Positions 53,632-64,000 of a DNA stretch of 64,000 nt are shown here, piece by piece. This stretch comes from Stomoxys calcitrans. Its lineage: Eukaryota; Arthropoda; Insecta; Diptera; Muscidae. The stretch is taken from NCBI RefSeq assembly GCF_963082655.1, contig NC_081555.1:30675266-30739265 (forward strand), read 5' to 3'. Below the pieces are notes generated by a model. That model worked only from the letters and a program-made list of their open reading frames with translations, had not been told where the DNA came from and ran no database searches. Numbering within the stretch: the stretch's first letter is position 1; every line of letters begins with the position of its first letter. The position numbers and the translations under genes are program-made.

Positions 53632-56113
53632 CACATTTATTTAGAAGTCCATACGTTATGAAGGCTTGAAAGCTGGGTGTTCACGGCAATTGTGGGACAG
53701 TAGGGTATAGTGGGTGACTGTAGATGGGAGCACATCATAGGAAGACTGGCTTTCTTCAGAAACAGAAGATCGCTGAAATCTATAATCAGGATTGGAATCC
53801 AGGATTAGGATTGCGACAACCCAGCGATTCCGATTCAGACTAGTTTGGGCCTTCTCGGACAAGATCTAAAGACTAGCCTGTTACTTAATCCGTAGAACGT
53901 TGAAAACAACACCGCTTTCAGAGTTGGACGATGCAGCCAAGTCAACCCAGACTTGGACTCTGAAGTAATTTGGACCTATGTGCCATGAATATCGATCGTT
54001 TAGACTTCTTGAGCCCAGTTGACACGTATTTTGGCCATGATGTGGTAATATTTGGAGTGGTATTAGACCCCTGACATCCACGCCAAGTCCGATCTGAATA
54101 TGTGTAGGATTGGGCTGTATTGAGTGCTTCTAATTCCGCTATAAAATTTATTCATAGTTGGAGATCACATTATGCGTATTTTTCACCAGGTCTAAAATAT
54201 ATCCATTATGGTTGGGTCATACCCAACTTCAGCCAAACTTAAGACCTTTTTACTTATTGTTTCAATTAAAACTATGAGTTTTATTGTTAAAACAATTGTT
54301 CCGATTTTTAAAATTGAATTGCCGAAAACGACGACTTTTTTCTTGAAAAGTGCACTGTACTGAACATCCTCCCACAAGAGTAAAAGTTCCACAGTGACTT
54401 TCAACTTCTTCTCTATGTATGCACTTTTCAGCATATTTAATTTTTTTTTTTCATAAAAAATTTTATCGAATATTCTTTACAATACAAAACGGCAACCCTA
54501 TTAACAACTACAGCCATACAAACGTATGTATGAATATGTATAAGGTACTTACGAGAAATCCTTTGTGGTAGGGGCAATACGAATGAAGCTCCTATGATCT
54601 ATGGAGGGAGTAAATGAATATAACACCAGCAAAGCAGCTGGGGCAAAAGCCGTCCATACCTTGTACTCCACCCAACCTAGGCCTACCGCTCCCCCTCTCA
54701 ACCAAATACCCAACGAGTCAAGAGATAAAGCAAGGCAACTTCGGCTTCTAAGAGTATGAGAAAACTGCATGTAAAGATATGTCAACAGCACAAGTGAATG
54801 AAGTACTCTCACACACATATGAACTTAATTACATACCCAAAGTGTTGGTGTATGTATGTATGTTTATGCATACCTCTACTCTGGTGCTCTGCTAAATGGG
54901 TAATAACACTCATAATAACTTTACACACACGAAGTAAAGAGTCCCCAACACCCCCAATCCCCTTACCCAAAATCATGTAACATTTGTTGTTGCCTGCCTG
55001 TACAATGTCTAAACGTTCACGTGAGTTAGTGTGCAAGTATGTCGCATGCCTGTGACTCGTTGTGTATCTCGTGTTGCGAAAACAACAACAACAACAACAA
55101 CGAAAGATAACACTTTTCCACTTGCAATTAGTTAAAGTTTTGTATTTTTCTCATGTTCTTATAGTGTTGTGGTCGATTTCGAAATATTTTTCATTTTTCC
55201 TCGGCGATACAATCGCTGACAGAGGCAGTAGACGTTTTCCCCTCTTTGCAAAATGATAAACAAAGAAATTTCCCAGTATTTTGTGGTATAATCAAAGGAA
55301 ATAAACCACACCCTAGACAGATAGCACTACACAAGACCAACAAATATTTACCTCTCTTTCGTATGGCAAATATAGAGTTGAGAATGCTACCACTTGGTAT
55401 AGTTGTCTCTTTCTAACTCATTGTTATCTGGTCTTATTTGCTTCTCTTCACTGTTTTTCTCTGCCCCAGAAATGCTGCTGCTCTGCCTACCATGCTCTCT
55501 CGTGCTTGCTTGTGTTTGTTTTTCATTTCTTTTCATAGCCTGTCGTAGCTCTTCCTTCTTGTTGTTGTTGCTGCTAGACTTTGTCGCCTTCGCATTGTTG
55601 TTTATCTTAAGTGTTTGTGTTAAGCGAAACCATTTTTTTAATAGAATTTCATTCATGTTTTATTGCTTCACTCTTTTGCCTTTTGCGCAAAACAATTCAA
55701 ATGCGGTTTAATAATTTTCCATCGCTTTTACACTTTTGGCTTGGCTTGGGCTGGCCATGACTTGGCTCCCACTTCAGCCAACGAGCAAAGATTGGCTCCA
55801 GATTTTTGGTTGAGACCATTTTTCTTTGGCTATTTTTCAAGTGGGTGTTTGGCAAGGTGAGTTGCCAAAACTACACGGCAAATAGAGAAGATAATTAAAG
55901 GTCACATATCATATGAGTATTTATTAAATATTTAAAGGCTTTAAATTGAACAATTATCTATTAGTAAACAAAAAATAATTAAAATTCAGAGAGTGCTTAC
56001 TTAAGAAGTGGGCTGTGTTTCATTGTTGACACTTTATAAAAATTTGATAACTATTAGAGGGGAAGGGGTTGTTTTGGTGATACATGGAGATTTTTAGCTG
56101 GTTATAGTTTACA
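53632..56113. other. Spacer, no gene recognised
   Basis: About 2.5 kb. TTTAGACTTCTTGAGCCC near 54000 could be a DINE-like scrap. An ACAACAACAACAACAACAAC run lies at about 55082-55101. Frames at 54192-55711 are low-complexity or chance. Confidence 0.4.
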
Positions 56114-56325
56114 GGAGGCCAGAGGTTAACATGTTTACCCATGCAGCTGAATGCGACTTCTGATGAGAATATAAGAAACAATTCTCTGCGGTGGTTTCCG
56201 CCCATAACCTAACCTATCCCCCACTAATGCTGGCGACATCTGTGAGGTTTTCAGCCATGTAAAACTTCTCTACAAACAAGTATAGCTCAGCGGCACGCCG
56301 TTCGATTTCGGTAAGAATAAAGAGA
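56114..56325 (+). mobile_element. SINE copy, diverged
   Basis: The head GGAGGCCAGAGGTTAACATG, middle CTAATGCTGGCGACATCTGT and core CGGCACGCCGTTCGATTTCG are recognisable. A CATAACCTAACCTAT insert interrupts the middle, and the tail is absent. Confidence 0.65.
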
Positions 56326-56399
56326 GTTGCGCGGTTATCTAAGCGGTTCACATATGTGAGCGTTTTTTCAAAGGACCTGTGCTGCATCGGAAAAAGCTG

Positions 56400-56712
56400 A
56401 CGCTCCACAAGGACCCCAAGTTATTGGGCGTAATTCTTGACCAGAAATTAAGTTAGTGAAGGAACGTGCACGAAACTGTCAAAAGGGGACTGAATGCGTT
56501 CTACTCCTATCGCAACTCCATAGGAAGGATTTGGGGGCTTAGGCCAGGGATGGTGTACTGGATGTTAACGACGGTTGTTCGGATTATTCTCACCTCTGGA
56601 TGTCTGATGGCATAAGGCTCTGAACATCTGTAACCTCCGCCAGATTATCGAGAAGGTACAGACTACCGCAAAAGCGCTGGTATCTGGGATAAGAAGTGCG
56701 CCGAGAGAGGCG
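56400..56712 (+). pseudogene. RT thumb fragment of an R1/LOA-like LINE
   Basis: Plus-strand frames give PKLLGVILDQKLS, RNVHETVKRGLNAFYSYRNS and GLRPGMVYWMLTTVVRIIL, the thumb segment that follows motif C (compare KYLG.ILD.KLNWK...). Similar to LINE-C. Confidence 0.6.
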
Positions 56713-57195
56713 CTGGAAGCCGAAATTGTTATCTGATTTGGCTGAAATTTAGCACGAAGTGTTTTGTTATGACTTCCAACAACTGTTTCAGGTACGATCT
56801 AAATCGGTCAATAATAGGTCTTATATAGCTCCCATATAAACCGATCAAACAATTTGACTTTTTGAGCCACTGGAAGCCGCAATTATCCGATTTATTATCT
56901 TGGGCCCCTAGAATCCACAATTTGTATCTAATGTGGCTGATTTTGTACTAAGACTTCTGTTTTGGCTTCCAACATCATTTCCGAGTATGATCCAAATCGG
57001 TCAATAACTGGTATACTCCCCATATAAACAGATTCCCAATTTTGAATTCTTGAGCTCCTATAGGCCTGACAAAAAGACTTTGGTCTATCTACATACTGAT
57101 ATAGGCCCCGTAAATACCGATTCCCCAATATGACTTATTGAGACCATAGCAGTGATAGGAATCCGTGGTGGTGCCGAACTTGGCATGTTTTTACT
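56713..57195 (+). repeat. DINE-like body and tail fragment
   Basis: About three body units (CTCCCATATAAACCGATC, GACTTTTTGAGCCACTGG) end in a worn tail: CCGTGGTGGTGCCGAACTTG and CATGTTTTTACTT. Confidence 0.6.
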
Positions 57196-57385
57196 TATTT
57201 TTGTTTTCATAAAACCGCAAAACGTCTTTTAGTAGGCAGCTTTTTAATATTTCTAAAAAAATTCCAGTTTGGTCTCGGCTATCTGCTTATAATTTACTCA
57301 GCCGGTACTCCATCGGGACCGGAGGCTTTTTTATTTTGGAGACAGAAGGCCGCATTTTGTCAGTGAGTTTCTCATAATCATTTTT
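57196..57385. other. Short spacer with a LINE-like scrap
   Basis: Between two DINE-like pieces. GGTACTCCATCGGGACCGGA near 57303 resembles, in reverse, the P-DGVP loop upstream of RT motifs in LINEs, but it is too short to assign. Confidence 0.3.
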
Positions 57386-58146
57386 AAGCCCTCCACCATA
57401 GAATGGGGATATACTAACTTCGTCATTCCGATTGTAACACATAAAAAGATTGGACCCCAAGTCGATTTTAAGTCGATCTAGCACAGTCCATCGGTCTGTC
57501 CGTCCGTCTGTCTGTCTGTCCGTCGAAAGCGCGCCAACTTTTGAAGGCGCTTCAAATTTTGCTCAACTACTTCCTTTTATTGTAGAAATGGGCCAATCCG
57601 TTCATGTCTTGATGCAGCTCCCATATAAACCGATCATCCGATTTTATATCTTGAGCCTCTAGAGAACCCAAGTCTTATTTAACTGAAATTTTGCACAATG
57701 ACTTCTACTATGACCTGCAACAAATATTCCAAGTACAGTCCTAATCAGCATGAAACCTGATATAGCTCTCATATAAACTGATCTCCAGATAATACTTCTT
57801 GAACTTCGGGAGGGCCCAAATCTTATCCGATTTGGCTGAAATTTTACACAATGACCTGCAACACATATGCCAAATACGGTTCTAATCAGTCAATAACCTG
57901 ATATACCTCTCATATTAACCGATCTCCCGATTTTATTTCTTAAGCCTCTAGAGAGCGAAGCTCTTGCCTGAATTAGCAGAATTTTTGCACAATGACTTCT
58001 CTTATGACCTTCAACATATGTGTCAAATATCCATTATCCTTTATTTGCCTATAAACAGATACCGGGGAAAGAACGTGACATAAGTGATCCATGGTGGAGG
58101 GTTTATAAGATTCGGACCGGCCGAACATAGCACGCTTTACTTGCCT
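57386..58146 (+). mobile_element. DINE-like element, complete small copy (about 760 bp)
   Basis: The head is CCCTCCACCATAGAATGGGG. The GTCY tract (about 57494-57523) reads GTCTGTCCGTCCGTCTGTCT. Three or four body units with ATATAAACCGATC and TTATCCGATTTGGCTGAAAT follow, then the tail. CCCTCCACCAT (57389-57399) pairs exactly with ATGGTGGAGGG (58091-58101). A hairpin TTCGG-ACCGG-CCGAA (58111-58125) precedes the end CACGCTTTACTTG. Sub-terminal inverted repeats, GTCY tract, central repeats and 3' hairpin are the known hallmarks of Helentron-derived DINE/HINE elements. Confidence 0.78.
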
Positions 58147-59827
58147 TCTCTACCAGTCTATGCCATTAATTTCGTACTCTTCTATACGTATTCGACCACT
58201 TCTCGTTTTCTTCTAGCCATCTTGCAGCAAATTTTTAATCAAACTATAGAAACTCAATATGGCAATTAAAACCCCTATTACCAGCCCATGGCGCTTCATC
58301 ATTCATTTTTTCGCTCAGTGCAAAACTCCATAGTTAAAGTGTCGGCGGACATTGTAAGGAAATAATATACATACAACAAAAACAATGCAAGAAACACACA
58401 CGCCAGACCAGAGACAGGTGATAAACTTCAATGATGGTGTAGTGGTTGCATGTGCTCAGACGCCTGCAAGGGTGTGTGTGCGTGTGTGTATGTATGAATA
58501 TGCATACGAAGAAGAATAAAAGCAGTGGCCCCCATTCACGATTTATTTGTTGGTAAGCAACGAAGAGAGCTTTTGCCTGGTGTGCTATCTCTGTCACACA
58601 CCACCACCAGCAACAATAACAACACTAATCAAGACGAACAACATTTGTGGTTGTTCAACACACCACAGAGTGGCAGTACAACAAAATAAAACAAAACAAA
58701 AGCAAAGAAAAAAAATCAAAGGCAGTATTATAACTCCAAGAGAGAAAGAGGGCATGGTAAGTTTGCCGGGTTGTAAATTAAAAAAGTTTCTGGCAACTCA
58801 AGCTACGTGTTAATTGCCTTTGTAAACGTTTATAGAAGAACAGAGAAGTCGGCAGAGTTGCGACTGCAAGTAGAGAATTTTGAGTTTATTTTTGCAAAGC
58901 AAAAGAGAGGGAGATTATTTGGAGTCGGCGTTTTGTTTGAAGAGAGTGAGAGAGAGAAAATTGGTTATGTGTGTGTTTGTTTATTTTGAGTTCTTCGAAG
59001 CCTTTTTGAGGGTTTGGCAACATACATAGCATGTAGCCCAGTTTAAAGTAGCCGTTACGGCCACAGCCTCAGTGGCAGCGGTAAAAATTAAAAGCCTGTC
59101 TTTGTTGTCTAACGATCGTTTTGCGTCAATTTTAATAGAGCCGTGTGTCCTAGGCAGTGCGTAGTGGCAGCTAGCTCTTGTTTCGTGGGTGAATATGTAG
59201 CAGATTGTGAATGAGCGGTGAATGAATATGTAAGAAATGTTGGTGTATTGAAAATCGTTATAGGGTCAGACTCAAAACAAAACTAAGTACTCACCTATGC
59301 ATGTAGCTACTAGCCCCATGGGTAGCATACTCTGTGTGCGTATGTATGTTTGACTAGCATTGGAATTGTAATTTGAATCAATTTGTTCAGCACCAAGCAT
59401 CAACGACGCCTTTCTCGTAGTACTCTCTCTCTGCCACAACAACAACGCCGTCATTCAGCCACACAAATTAACACCTACAAAGAAAGGCTGCCTAAGCATC
59501 CCCTCACTCATTCTCTCTCTCTTACTCAGTGTTAAACATACACAGTTATGCTATGGCTTTCACTTGAGTGCTGCTACTGTGTGTCGGCATTTAAATCCAC
59601 TCCACCAACGGTAAACGGGCTTTCGGCAAATTAAAATAGCGAGAAGTCAAAAGAAAAAACTCAACGCCAAGAAAACTGATTACAATTTACGTTTTTGCTT
59701 TTGCTGCTTTTCAATTCGCCCTAATTTAGTTTGTTTTTTGTTGTGATAATTGAAAATTAATTGAATTGAAACATTCTACTTTTAACTCCTTGCTCATATA
59801 AGCGTGACGTTAAGAGCAGAAGAGATT
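58147..59827. other. Upstream region of the candidate host exon
   Basis: No transposon recognised after 58147. It includes GT-rich microsatellite DNA (58470-58500), GA-rich runs (58945-58962) and CT-rich runs (59510-59523) next to TCAGTG at 59526-59531. The last is weakly initiator-like, but a downstream promoter element is not evident. In-frame TAA at 59783 closes the exon frame upstream of the ATG. Part of this is probably 5' UTR or promoter; no boundary can be set. Confidence 0.35.
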
Positions 59828-60368
59828 ATGGTCATGCAGCAAATGGAGGGGCATAATCTGCTGAGGCAATTGACCAAGGGCTTACATTTGCATGGGACGC
59901 CAAATGAATTACCAACATCGACGGCGGCTTTACATTTATATGCCGCCTCAATGGCAGCCAAGGCTGCCTCCAATTGCATACAAATTGGCCCTTGGGCTCC
60001 ATTTTTGCATTTGAATCCCGGTGTGATGGGCGGTAATCCTTTTTCCCTGCTAGAACAATCATGCCCTGTCTCCAGTTTGTCGTCTCAAGCAGCGGATATA
60101 CCTTCACTAGTAGCCAGCCAACCTGTGGGAGCCCAAATATATCCTCCCATTATACCTGAAAAACCTCGTATTGCAGTCCGCCGGCATACGGATATGTTGG
60201 CTTCTGATCAACTGAACTACCTGCATGAAACTGCAAAGGAGTTATCACCAACAGCTACTGCTTCAGTCATTGCACCAGTTCAACTTAAAATGAAACTACC
60301 CATACAACTAATGCAACCTCTACCTCCAAATTTTCAGACACCCGTCGGCAAGGAACCCAATGATGAAG
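59828..60368 (+). CDS. Candidate first coding exon of a host gene, function unknown
   Basis: The frame is open from 59786 past 60368. The first in-frame ATG is at 59828 (MVMQQMEGHNLLRQL), preceded by an in-frame TAA at 59783. That gives 180 codons and one extra base up to a canonical splice donor, GAAG followed by GTAAGT at 60369, so the intron is phase 1. Beyond the donor the frame runs only to 60397. The protein has an alanine-rich stretch (ALHLYAASMAAKAA), a hydrophobic APFLHLNPGVMGGNPF block, the basic motif KPRIAVRRHTDML and a proline/leucine-rich end. I recognise no domain and cannot name the gene. Low-complexity leaders like this are common before DNA-binding domains in fly transcription factors, but that is only a guess. 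It does not resemble any of the repeats around it. Confidence 0.55.
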
Positions 60369-60374
60369 GTAAGT
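60369..60374 (+). other. Splice donor GTAAGT
   Basis: GAAG/GTAAGT matches the insect 5' splice consensus and lies where the coding-looking sequence ends. The following 190 bases have no coding character. Confidence 0.5.
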
Positions 60375-60559
60375 TTGATAAAGATTTCGTCTTATAAATT
60401 TCTGTGGAAAAGAAGGGTAGTTGTACTTCGTCAATAGTCGGGAAAATCGTAAGGATCGACTCCATACATGACTATATGGTAGACATGGTAGACATAAAGG
60501 ATCCCTCCTTTTCCTCCCTCCCCCAAATTGAGTTGATACCATGATAATGGGCATTGGAC

Positions 60560-61440
60560 TCATACTCATAAAGGAGTATCGAAAGAGGCTTTGTAGTCAA
60601 CAAAGAGATGGTAGGTGTTGATTTGTCCTTCTCGGGTCTTTTCCAGGATTTGGCGCATTGTGAATATCTGTCTAGGGTGGATTTATTAGGTCTAATGCCG
60701 CATTGATAGGGCCCAATTTTCTCATTGACTTTAGTTTTTAATTTTTTACACAGTACGCTCGAGAGTATCTTGTATGCGATGGGGAGGAGACTTATTCCTC
60801 TGTAGTTGTTATATTCCGTCTTGTCTCCTTTCTTTTGTACCGGACATAGTGTGCTGAGGTTCCAATAATCGGGTTTGCGTTCTTCTAGGCAGATCGAGCA
60901 AACGCTGATGCATACGCCTTATCAGCGTATCGCCTCCGGCCCTAAATAGTTTAGCTAGTAACTCGTCGGCTCCTGCTGCCTTGTTTGGACCTCATTCTTA
61001 CTAGGAGGGATTACATCAGGGATTGACTCTGCGGCCATCGTCGGACGTTAGCAGTTTGATAAAATGTTCTTTCCATATCCTCAGCACGCTATCTGTGTCA
61101 GTTACCAGATTTCCTTCTTTGTCTCTGCAGCAGGATGTGCCTGCACTAAAGCCATCGGTTTGATGTTTAATTCTTTGGTGGAATTTCTGGACTTCATTCT
61201 GACTCTTGTACATCTCAATTCGCTCAGACGTGCTCACACTCACGTCTTTCCATTTCCTGTTTCTTTTAACGGAATCGACGTTTCTCCCCTCTCCTTTTCT
61301 CCCGATACGTTGCTGCTAATTGCGTGGTTGCTCTATATGCCGCATTCTTGGCTTCAGTAGCATCACGGCACTCTTGGTCGTACCATGGATTTTTTTGGGG
61401 AAGGCTTCTGGTACCCAAGAATAGATTTCGCAGCATTTTC
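60560..61440 (-). mobile_element. RTE-clade LINE relic
   Basis: On the minus strand: linker text ERIEMYKSQNEVQKFHQRI and DKEGNLVTDTDSVLRIWKEH (61016-61243), then RT sequences corresponding to 35525-35900 (reverse of GTAGTCAACAAAGAGATGGT for VDYKAAFD, CTTGTATGCGATGGGGAGGA for IAYKILS). Frames are broken. It retains somewhat more of the linker than the 35-kb copy and lacks the C terminus. Confidence 0.72.
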
Positions 61441-61499
61441 TATGAAGTAGGCAATGGTTTGTCACCGCGCCACTTTTTCATCGTGACCTCTCCGTCCTA

Positions 61500-62650
61500 G
61501 TTTTTATTACCCTTATGGCAATTTTACTGTCGGTAAAGATGTTCACACTCGACGTCCTCGCGTTAGCACCACACCACCTCTAGTATTCCGCGATCGCCCG
61601 GATCTCCGCCTGCAGGACCGCATTATGGTAAGGTAGTCTAAAATAGATCTCAGTTCCATGCCCACTCTGTCCCCTAGCTTTGATCCATTCGTGTAACATG
61701 ATCTTCCAGATGGCAATACCAGGGTTCCGTCAACCCAAGATTGTGTCGTCTCAGGTGTCCGATTGAAAACCTGTTCCATTCCTTGCATGCACTCTACCGT
61801 CGCCTCGACAATACCGTGATGGTGTGACCTACTAATATGCTCTAACAATTCTCCCATAGCATACGCCGTTCGGACTCGGCTATAAAAAGGAGGAGGAGTC
61901 GAATCCTGGCGAAACCATCAGACAAAATTTTCAGAGGTGGTTTTCACCTCCTAATGCTGGCAACATTTGCTGGCCAAAGTGGTGTCGCACTGCGGCACGC
62001 CGTTCGGACTCGGCTATAAAAAGGAGGCATCATATCATTGAACTTCAACTTGAATCGGACTGCACTCATTGATATATGAGAAGTTTGCCCTGTTCCTTCG
62101 TGGAATGTTCATGGCAAAATTTCATTTGCAAGAATTGGTCTAATCCTGTAGAGCCAGTAGGCTATCCTTGGATTCAGCCCCCATTTCGAGCCTACGGCCC
62201 AACATCTGTAAGCCTCCTAGGTACGCTGCTGAATATGACTCTTTCAATACAGTTTCGTCTCCAAGATCACTCCTAAATATTTGACCTTGTCAGATTTTGA
62301 AATCGTGGTATGTGGTGCTTCAAATTCGGATCCTCATCCCTTACAGGTATCATAACATCGCCAGCGTAGCATAGGAGTTTAAATTCCTACTCAGTCAGCA
62401 TCCGTAATAGGTTATTTAAGGTGGTTACCCATAGGAGTGGGGCATCACCAATATCCGTAATAGGTTATTTATGGTGGTCCCCCATAGGAGGGGTGATAAA
62501 ATGCCTCACTTTAGCGTACCACTTTCTCCCTTATATGCGACCCTCAATTAATCCACCTGTTCCATAGCATATGATTTATCCAGACTCTAAGGACCGGATT
62601 CACCCTGTGCGGTTCTAAGAATTGGATCAGTGTGTCGGTTTGCACATTTT
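61500..62650 (-). mobile_element. LINE-A relic (RNase H and RT) split by SINE sequence
   Basis: RNase H is seen in 61543-61857 (LVLPSGRSCYTNGSKLGDRV, with Asn in place of the first catalytic Asp), followed by garbled codons. SINE sequence occupies 61862-62131. RT thumb and palm remnants then run from 62132 to 62650 (PRIAYWLYRI-like and DILIQFLEPHR-like text). It joins ORF1 sequence at about 62650, so the endonuclease part is deleted. Confidence 0.62.
61862..62131 (+). mobile_element. SINE, composite of two copies
   Basis: A 31-base core piece (ACGCCGTTCGGACTCGGCTA, TAAAAAGGAGG) stands directly before a second copy that starts inside the B box (GGAGTCGAATCCTGGCG) and runs through an intact core to the tail TGTTCATGGCAAAATTTC. 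Recombination between two SINEs would give this. Confidence 0.72.
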
Positions 62651-63460
62651 TAAAAGCCCCCTTCCAACAAGCTTTTGACAGTCTCAAAACATTCTGCTGA
62701 CGCAAAGCGCAGCGTTAAGAAGTCCCCTCTATACTCACAGCTCATTATTTGTATTGGTCTTCCACACATGTTTCGCTCGTTAACCAGATCCTTCACTTGG
62801 TAAAGACCCTCGCCTTTGTGAGCTGGGGGATGTCCATCTTTTTCACCAGGTTCAGCTTTACACCCTCCCATGACGTGTGGATACTTTTAACGAGCTTTGG
62901 ATGGTCTCAAAACATTCTGCTGACCCCAAGCACAGCGTCAAGATGTCCCCTCTATACTCACAGCTCATTATCTGTAAGGGTGGAAGATCTTCCGCACTTG
63001 TTCGATAATCCGCTCGATTTTCAGATCCTGCACTTGGGAACCGATGATTTGGTGGAATGTTGCCGATTGAATGCTGATAACGATGACTGCATACGGCAGC
63101 ACATCTCTGTTATGGTTCCTTGCCACTCTGGCGTAAGAGGGCGGCTTCTTAACTGTTTCGTCAATCATATTCCCCTTCCGTGCTATGGGCGTCCTTTTGA
63201 AAGTCACAATCCTCCATGAAGACTCTGGGGCCGTGCGCTCTTCATTTGTAGCTGTTTCGATTCTATCCCACTGCGTAGTATACTGTCTGGAGTCTTCACT
63301 GAGGGAGGGCTGGCTTGGTCTTCTCAGAGTCCTTGAAAGCAAGGAAGTCCTTTTCTTTTACAACATTTTAGCAGTGGTATGCTCTTCGTGATAACTGATT
63401 TTTTTCCAGCTTCCGTAGAAGTGCTTGGAATGTCAGTTCTATCCCTGCCAGCAACCTGGA
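62645..63460 (-). pseudogene. LINE-A ORF1 fragments
   Basis: The frames 62968-63342 and 62650-62871 give SSWRIVTFKRTPIARKG, SYARVARNHNRDVLPYAVIV, then ERNMCGRPIQ, CEYRGDFLTLRFASAECFET and EPGEKDGHPPAHKGEGLYQV. They align with 45521-46100. The CEYRGD segment occurs twice (about 62735 and 62950), indicating a local duplication of about 200 bases. Confidence 0.65.
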
Positions 63461-63751
63461 CTTTCGCCTGATTGCGTATATCCCTCAGATTTCTTTGTAT
63501 GTTAAAAAAGTTAAAAGACGCAGAATTTAGGATGTGTTTAACTACCATTTAAGAAAATTTTCTTAATATCAAGTAAAAAAAAATCTTAGTCAAAGGAAAT
63601 TTTTCCTTGTTAGAAATTGAATATTTTTAAATTTTACGAAAAGTTTCGCGACAAGTATTCATTGTCGCAGACAAAATTCCCAAATTTTATTGCTTTTCAA
63701 GGATTTTACTATTCAAAGGAATTTAGCTACAAGTCCTTCTACGCACACCCT
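63461..63751. other. Spacer, no gene recognised
   Basis: AT-rich, no supportable gene. Confidence 0.35.
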
Positions 63752-64000
63752 TCCAACATACTAATGCCCCATTCTTCAGCATATCTCTTACAGGTACTGG
63801 ATGTATGCTGAATCTTCTTTGGGCTAAGTTCTTACCAACCATCTTCCTGCCTAGTAAAAGGGGCACAGTGCCTTGCTGCTTCATTTTCCTATTCATCTCT
63901 TTACATGACCACTTCGTATCTAAGACTAGGCTCAAGTATTTCGCCTTGTTTTGTCGTTTGTCAAGTATCCTATAACTCGCAGTGAAAAGTACTAAGTGTA
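63752..64000 (-). pseudogene. RT thumb fragment of an R1/LOA-like LINE, runs off the window
   Basis: On the minus strand, KRQNKAKYLSLVLDTKWSCK and KMVGKNLAQRRFSIHPVPVR match the thumb pattern (KYLGL.LD.KLSWK ... KR.IGK.WGL.P). The element continues beyond 64000. Confidence 0.5.

Noticed and set aside
58807..58989. Short frame ahead of the candidate host exon
   Set aside because: Purine-rich GA repeat sequence drives it; no ATG context, splice site or motif supports it.
59510..59560. CT-rich tract with TCAGTG as a core promoter of the host exon
   Set aside because: The initiator match is partial and no TATA box or downstream element sits at the right distance. Only a 5' end assay could decide.
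1..64000. CRISPR-like or phage/plasmid systems suggested by the many direct repeats
   Set aside because: Repeats are DINE units, minisatellites and SINEs, without regular unique spacers, and the gene content is that of an insect nuclear genome.

Overview
The window looks like nuclear DNA of a calyptrate fly (house fly, stable fly or blow fly type). The reasons are AT-rich spacers with CA/GT and CAA microsatellites, mariner-type MITEs, Helentron/DINE-like elements with central tandem repeats, and decayed non-LTR retrotransposons (LINEs) of the Jockey, R1/LOA-like (with RNase H) and RTE groups. The genus is an inference from repeat style. I see no prokaryotic gene, rRNA or CRISPR array. The only tRNA-like sequences are the heads of a SINE family.

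Layout. 0.5-2.0 kb: a DINE-like element. 3.9-8.7 kb: a nearly intact Jockey-clade LINE on the minus strand with two ORFs, a poly(A) tail and an 11-bp target-site duplication. It is the youngest-looking insertion. 8.8-13.5 kb: a mariner MITE, a LINE-A relic, a mariner-like transposase piece and a LINE-B relic. 14.5-19.7 kb: a long broken LINE-C copy (plus) with internal duplications. 21.5-25.9 kb: a DINE-like element broken by two DNA transposons, then rearranged LINE-A. 26.9-27.05 kb: a 41-bp perfect hairpin. 27.1-31.6 kb: LINE-C pieces, a 130-bp tandem array, a tRNA-derived SINE with a 14-bp target duplication, and a 29-bp minisatellite. 32.9-34.1 kb: a DINE-like element with six 152-153 bp units. 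34.8-37.05 kb: LINE-B and RTE relics. 38.2-43.0 kb: LINE-B, MITE, a split DINE-like element, SINEs. 45-49 kb: a LINE-A copy (plus) with ORF1, endonuclease and RT but no 3' end. 51.3-53.6 kb: LINE-A, SINE, and a 31-bp minisatellite whose middle block is inverted. 54-59.8 kb: mostly unannotatable spacer with more SINE, LINE and DINE pieces. 59.83-60.37 kb: the one good candidate for a host protein exon, open from an ATG to a canonical GTAAGT donor. 60.6-64 kb: minus-strand RTE, LINE-A and other LINE relics, probably inside the intron that follows the exon.

How the parts relate. LINE-A, -B and -C are my working labels for three RNase-H-bearing R1/LOA-like families, each present as several scattered pieces on both strands. 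Nearly all are dead through frameshifts, stops or lost catalytic residues (YADD changed to YEND in a LINE-A RT and to YADV in the RTE). The SINE must borrow LINE machinery; its copies with target duplications show retrotransposition. The DINE-like elements carry no protein and would depend on a Helentron replicase elsewhere. The mix of nested, two-strand relics around one exon resembles a transposon-rich intron or flank, or a piRNA-source locus. The sequence alone does not separate these.
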